Part shown: piece after piece, positions 18,515 to 20,017 of the stretch | Layout: each line of letters begins with the position of its first letter | Numbering within the stretch: position 1 is the first letter of the stretch | From: Chara braunii | Taxonomy: Eukaryota > Streptophyta > Charophyceae > Charales > Characeae | Direction: 5' to 3' | DNA: 20,017 nt | NCBI GenBank assembly: GCA_003427395.1 | Contig: BFEA01000039.1 | Span: 4,477,346 to 4,497,362, forward strand | Notes under the pieces: generated by a model | Databases searched by the model: none | What the model saw: the letters and a program-made list of their open reading frames with translations, nothing else | What the model was told of the DNA's origin: nothing | Made by a program: the position numbers and the translations under genes

Positions 18515-18611
18515 TCTCCATTTCCAGCAGGTGCAGCTCCCCCCCAAATAGACGGAGCCTCTGACGCTGGGGCCTACTTATCGGGGCCGCTCTTATCGCC
18601 TCGTTAAGTAG
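18515..18611 (-). repeat. Hairpin-forming repeat, copy G on the minus strand
   Basis: Read on minus: CTACTTAACG...CGATAAGTAG stem (18611-18602 with 18583-18574), loop ATAAGAGC, then GGCTCCGTCTATTTGGG, GCACCTGCTGGAAA. Against copy B the outer stem gains a T-A pair on both arms together. The 3' half of hairpin III is lost. Confidence 0.55.
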
Positions 18612-18780
18612 GTTTTCCCACATACGAAGTCTAACCGAGGGGGGGGGGGGGAGGAAAAGAAAAGGATTTCTCTGAAACGGACCGGAAGGATAAAAAATTC
18701 ATAAAATCATGAGGACCTTAGAGGAAGTACCCTTCTGTTCGGGGGAAGCGATTGTAGTTTCCCAACAACAACAGGAACAG

Positions 18781-18890
18781 CAATAGCACCCACGCGCCTA
18801 GCCCCGTTGGTACACCCATGACCTGTTGACATGCAGACCGAAGTTCGAGTTGGAATCCAGATGGGACCAGATGGGACCAGTGGGACCACT
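18781..18890. repeat. Fourth copy of the 35-nt repeat with flanking minisatellite
   Basis: GTTGGTACACCCATGACCTG at 18805 matches the copies near 1500. Homology to the 1492 copy extends leftwards to about 18790 (CGCCTAGCCC versus GGGCCTAGC). It is followed at about 18858 by GATGGGACCA units. Confidence 0.5.
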
Positions 18891-18899
18891 GGAACAAGG

Positions 18900-19333
18900 T
18901 GACAAGCATTGTGAATTATCAGGGGCCGGTCAACTCAAGATGAAAAAAGAAAGAAAAAAAAGAAGATGACGATGATATCTCAAGGCCGTCGCCTTTTTTT
19001 TTGTTTTTGTTAAAAAAAAAAAAAAAAGGAACCGCAACAGCAAGAACCCCAGTTGCGCAGGCAGAACTTCTGCAGACAAGGCAAACTTACGTTTAGCCTT
19101 TTCGGCACCCGCAATTTGATACGAGCCAGTTTCAAAGACTAATATAGTAATTATTGGGAGGAGAGCGGCTTTCGGCTGTTGCAAAATTAATCCAGTCCTG
19201 TCGGTCGGTGGGTAGGACATCAGTTCCTGTTGATCATCAGGATCTAAGTAGCACTCTTACCCATGGGTATGCATGAAGGCAGCTGCAATGGTCACAGTAT
19301 TTGTCTGATGCTTCCCCCTTCGAACAACCTTTA
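18900..19333. other. Intergenic with homopolymers
   Basis: Contains an A tract near 19012-19027 and T run near 18993-19009. No gene recognised. Confidence 0.35.
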
Positions 19334-19492
19334 TTAAACCACCAGTACTTCGCCCAGCTGTCAGCCGTGGAAAAAAAATAGAGTAGGAGCATTTCTAGCC
19401 GGATGAATTTGGGGGCTCCTGTAGTGGCCCGTACGTTTCCTAAAATTGTGGCGCGTTAACGGGCACGTCTTTAGGAAGTACTGGTGGTTTAA
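19334..19492. mobile_element. Foldback element with GTACTGG ends, ~159 bp
   Basis: TTAAACCACCAGTACTTC (19334-19351) and GAAGTACTGGTGGTTTAA (19475-19492) are perfect reverse complements. The right arm also forms the left arm of the next foldback. Confidence 0.6.
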
Positions 19493-19689
19493 GCCCCCAG
19501 TTCACACGAATCTGAGTCGGGCTTGTGCCCGTATACGCAGTGAGAGCATTTCGATTCGGGCCTTGGCCGGTAGCAAAAGCATCCGGCCACTTTGCGAAAG
19601 GTGCAATTGCAAGCTAAGGAGCCTTGGCTGGTGGCTTCATCGACTTACACTCGTGTGAACTGGCGGTTTAAAGTTTAAACCACCAGTAC
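19478..19689. mobile_element. Foldback element with GTACTGG ends, 212 bp
   Basis: The left arm GTACTGGTGGTTTAAGCCCC then CAGTTCACACGA is matched in inverse at 19652-19689 (TCGTGTGAACTG, then CCACCAGTAC). A small AAGTTTAAA insertion sits within the right arm. No transposase and no clear target duplication. Confidence 0.6.
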
Positions 19690-19904
19690 CTATTGCATTT
19701 CTCGTTGCCCCCGGCCTCGAATGAATATTGACCAAATTCATTCGAGGGGGGTGGGGTTTGACGAGACCATGTGAACAAAATGTGGAGGGGCAGGCTGCCC
19801 AACCGGTAGGTACTGGTGGCTTAAGCTTGGCCTCAATGTTTTTTTTTTTTTGCTTGGAGTGGGAGGGCGGTGGGGGGGTTTGACTAGGCCATGTGAACAA
19901 AATG
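19674..19904. repeat. Third inverted pair plus direct repeats and a hairpin
   Basis: TTAAACCACCAGTACCT (about 19675-19691) faces AGGTACTGGTGGCTTAAG (19806 onward). Between them is a perfect 12-bp stem hairpin (19715-19726 with 19736-19747). A 28-nt direct repeat (GGTTTGAC..G.CCATGTGAACAAAATG) is at 19755-19782 and 19877-19904 with two mismatches. Confidence 0.6.
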
Positions 19905-20017
19905 GAAAGGAAGGAACCCATGCCAGTATTTGTCCTGAGTCCTGGCTCCGCTAGGTGCCAAATGTGATACAAAGGGACAAAAGTATCGATGGGGCACATT
20001 GCATCTTTCCGCCTTCT

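Overview
The window looks like a gene-poor, repeat-rich stretch of a nuclear genome from the green plant lineage. The only gene I can identify with confidence is a complete, intronless reading frame for translation initiation factor eIF3 subunit m (10655-11902, plus strand). Its protein matches land-plant eIF3m far better than animal eIF3m. Mixed base composition, many microsatellites, long A/T homopolymers, foldback elements and degenerate tRNA-like SINE heads fit a large streptophyte genome. A charophyte alga such as Chara is possible, but that is inference and the sequence does not prove it.

Layout. 1-2030 holds short repeats: a duplicated ~70-bp block, a foldback element at 1195-1383, two copies of a 35-nt interspersed repeat, a 99-bp tandem duplication and the first copy of a hairpin-forming repeat. 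2030-4380 is mostly unassigned, with a G-poor low-complexity tract. 4380-5400 has the only other coding-like stretches: a 103-codon frame on plus and, on minus, a charged frame that may be a decayed retroelement piece. 5400-9540 is intergenic with more hairpin-repeat copies. 9540-10144 is a cluster of hairpin repeat, tRNA-like sequence and poly(A) just upstream of eIF3m. 11903-13530 is the 3' flank with trinucleotide and 11-nt repeats. 13530-13740 is a 52-bp tandem array containing the window's single N. 14460-16220 is dominated by simple repeats and a duplicated purine-rich block. 15950-20017 carries MITE-like elements: two 105-bp TA-flanked foldbacks, an array of a shared end sequence, and nested inverted repeats sharing a GTACTGG end.

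eIF3m acts in cytoplasmic translation initiation as a PCI-domain subunit of the eIF3 complex. Nothing else in the window is functionally linked to it. The most intriguing signal is the dispersed hairpin repeat near 1921, 6415, 6538, 6815, 9541 and 18515. Its copies keep loop sequences while stem bases change in pairs, as expected if a folded RNA or DNA structure is, or was, under selection. No CRISPR array, operon, rRNA or convincing functional tRNA is seen.
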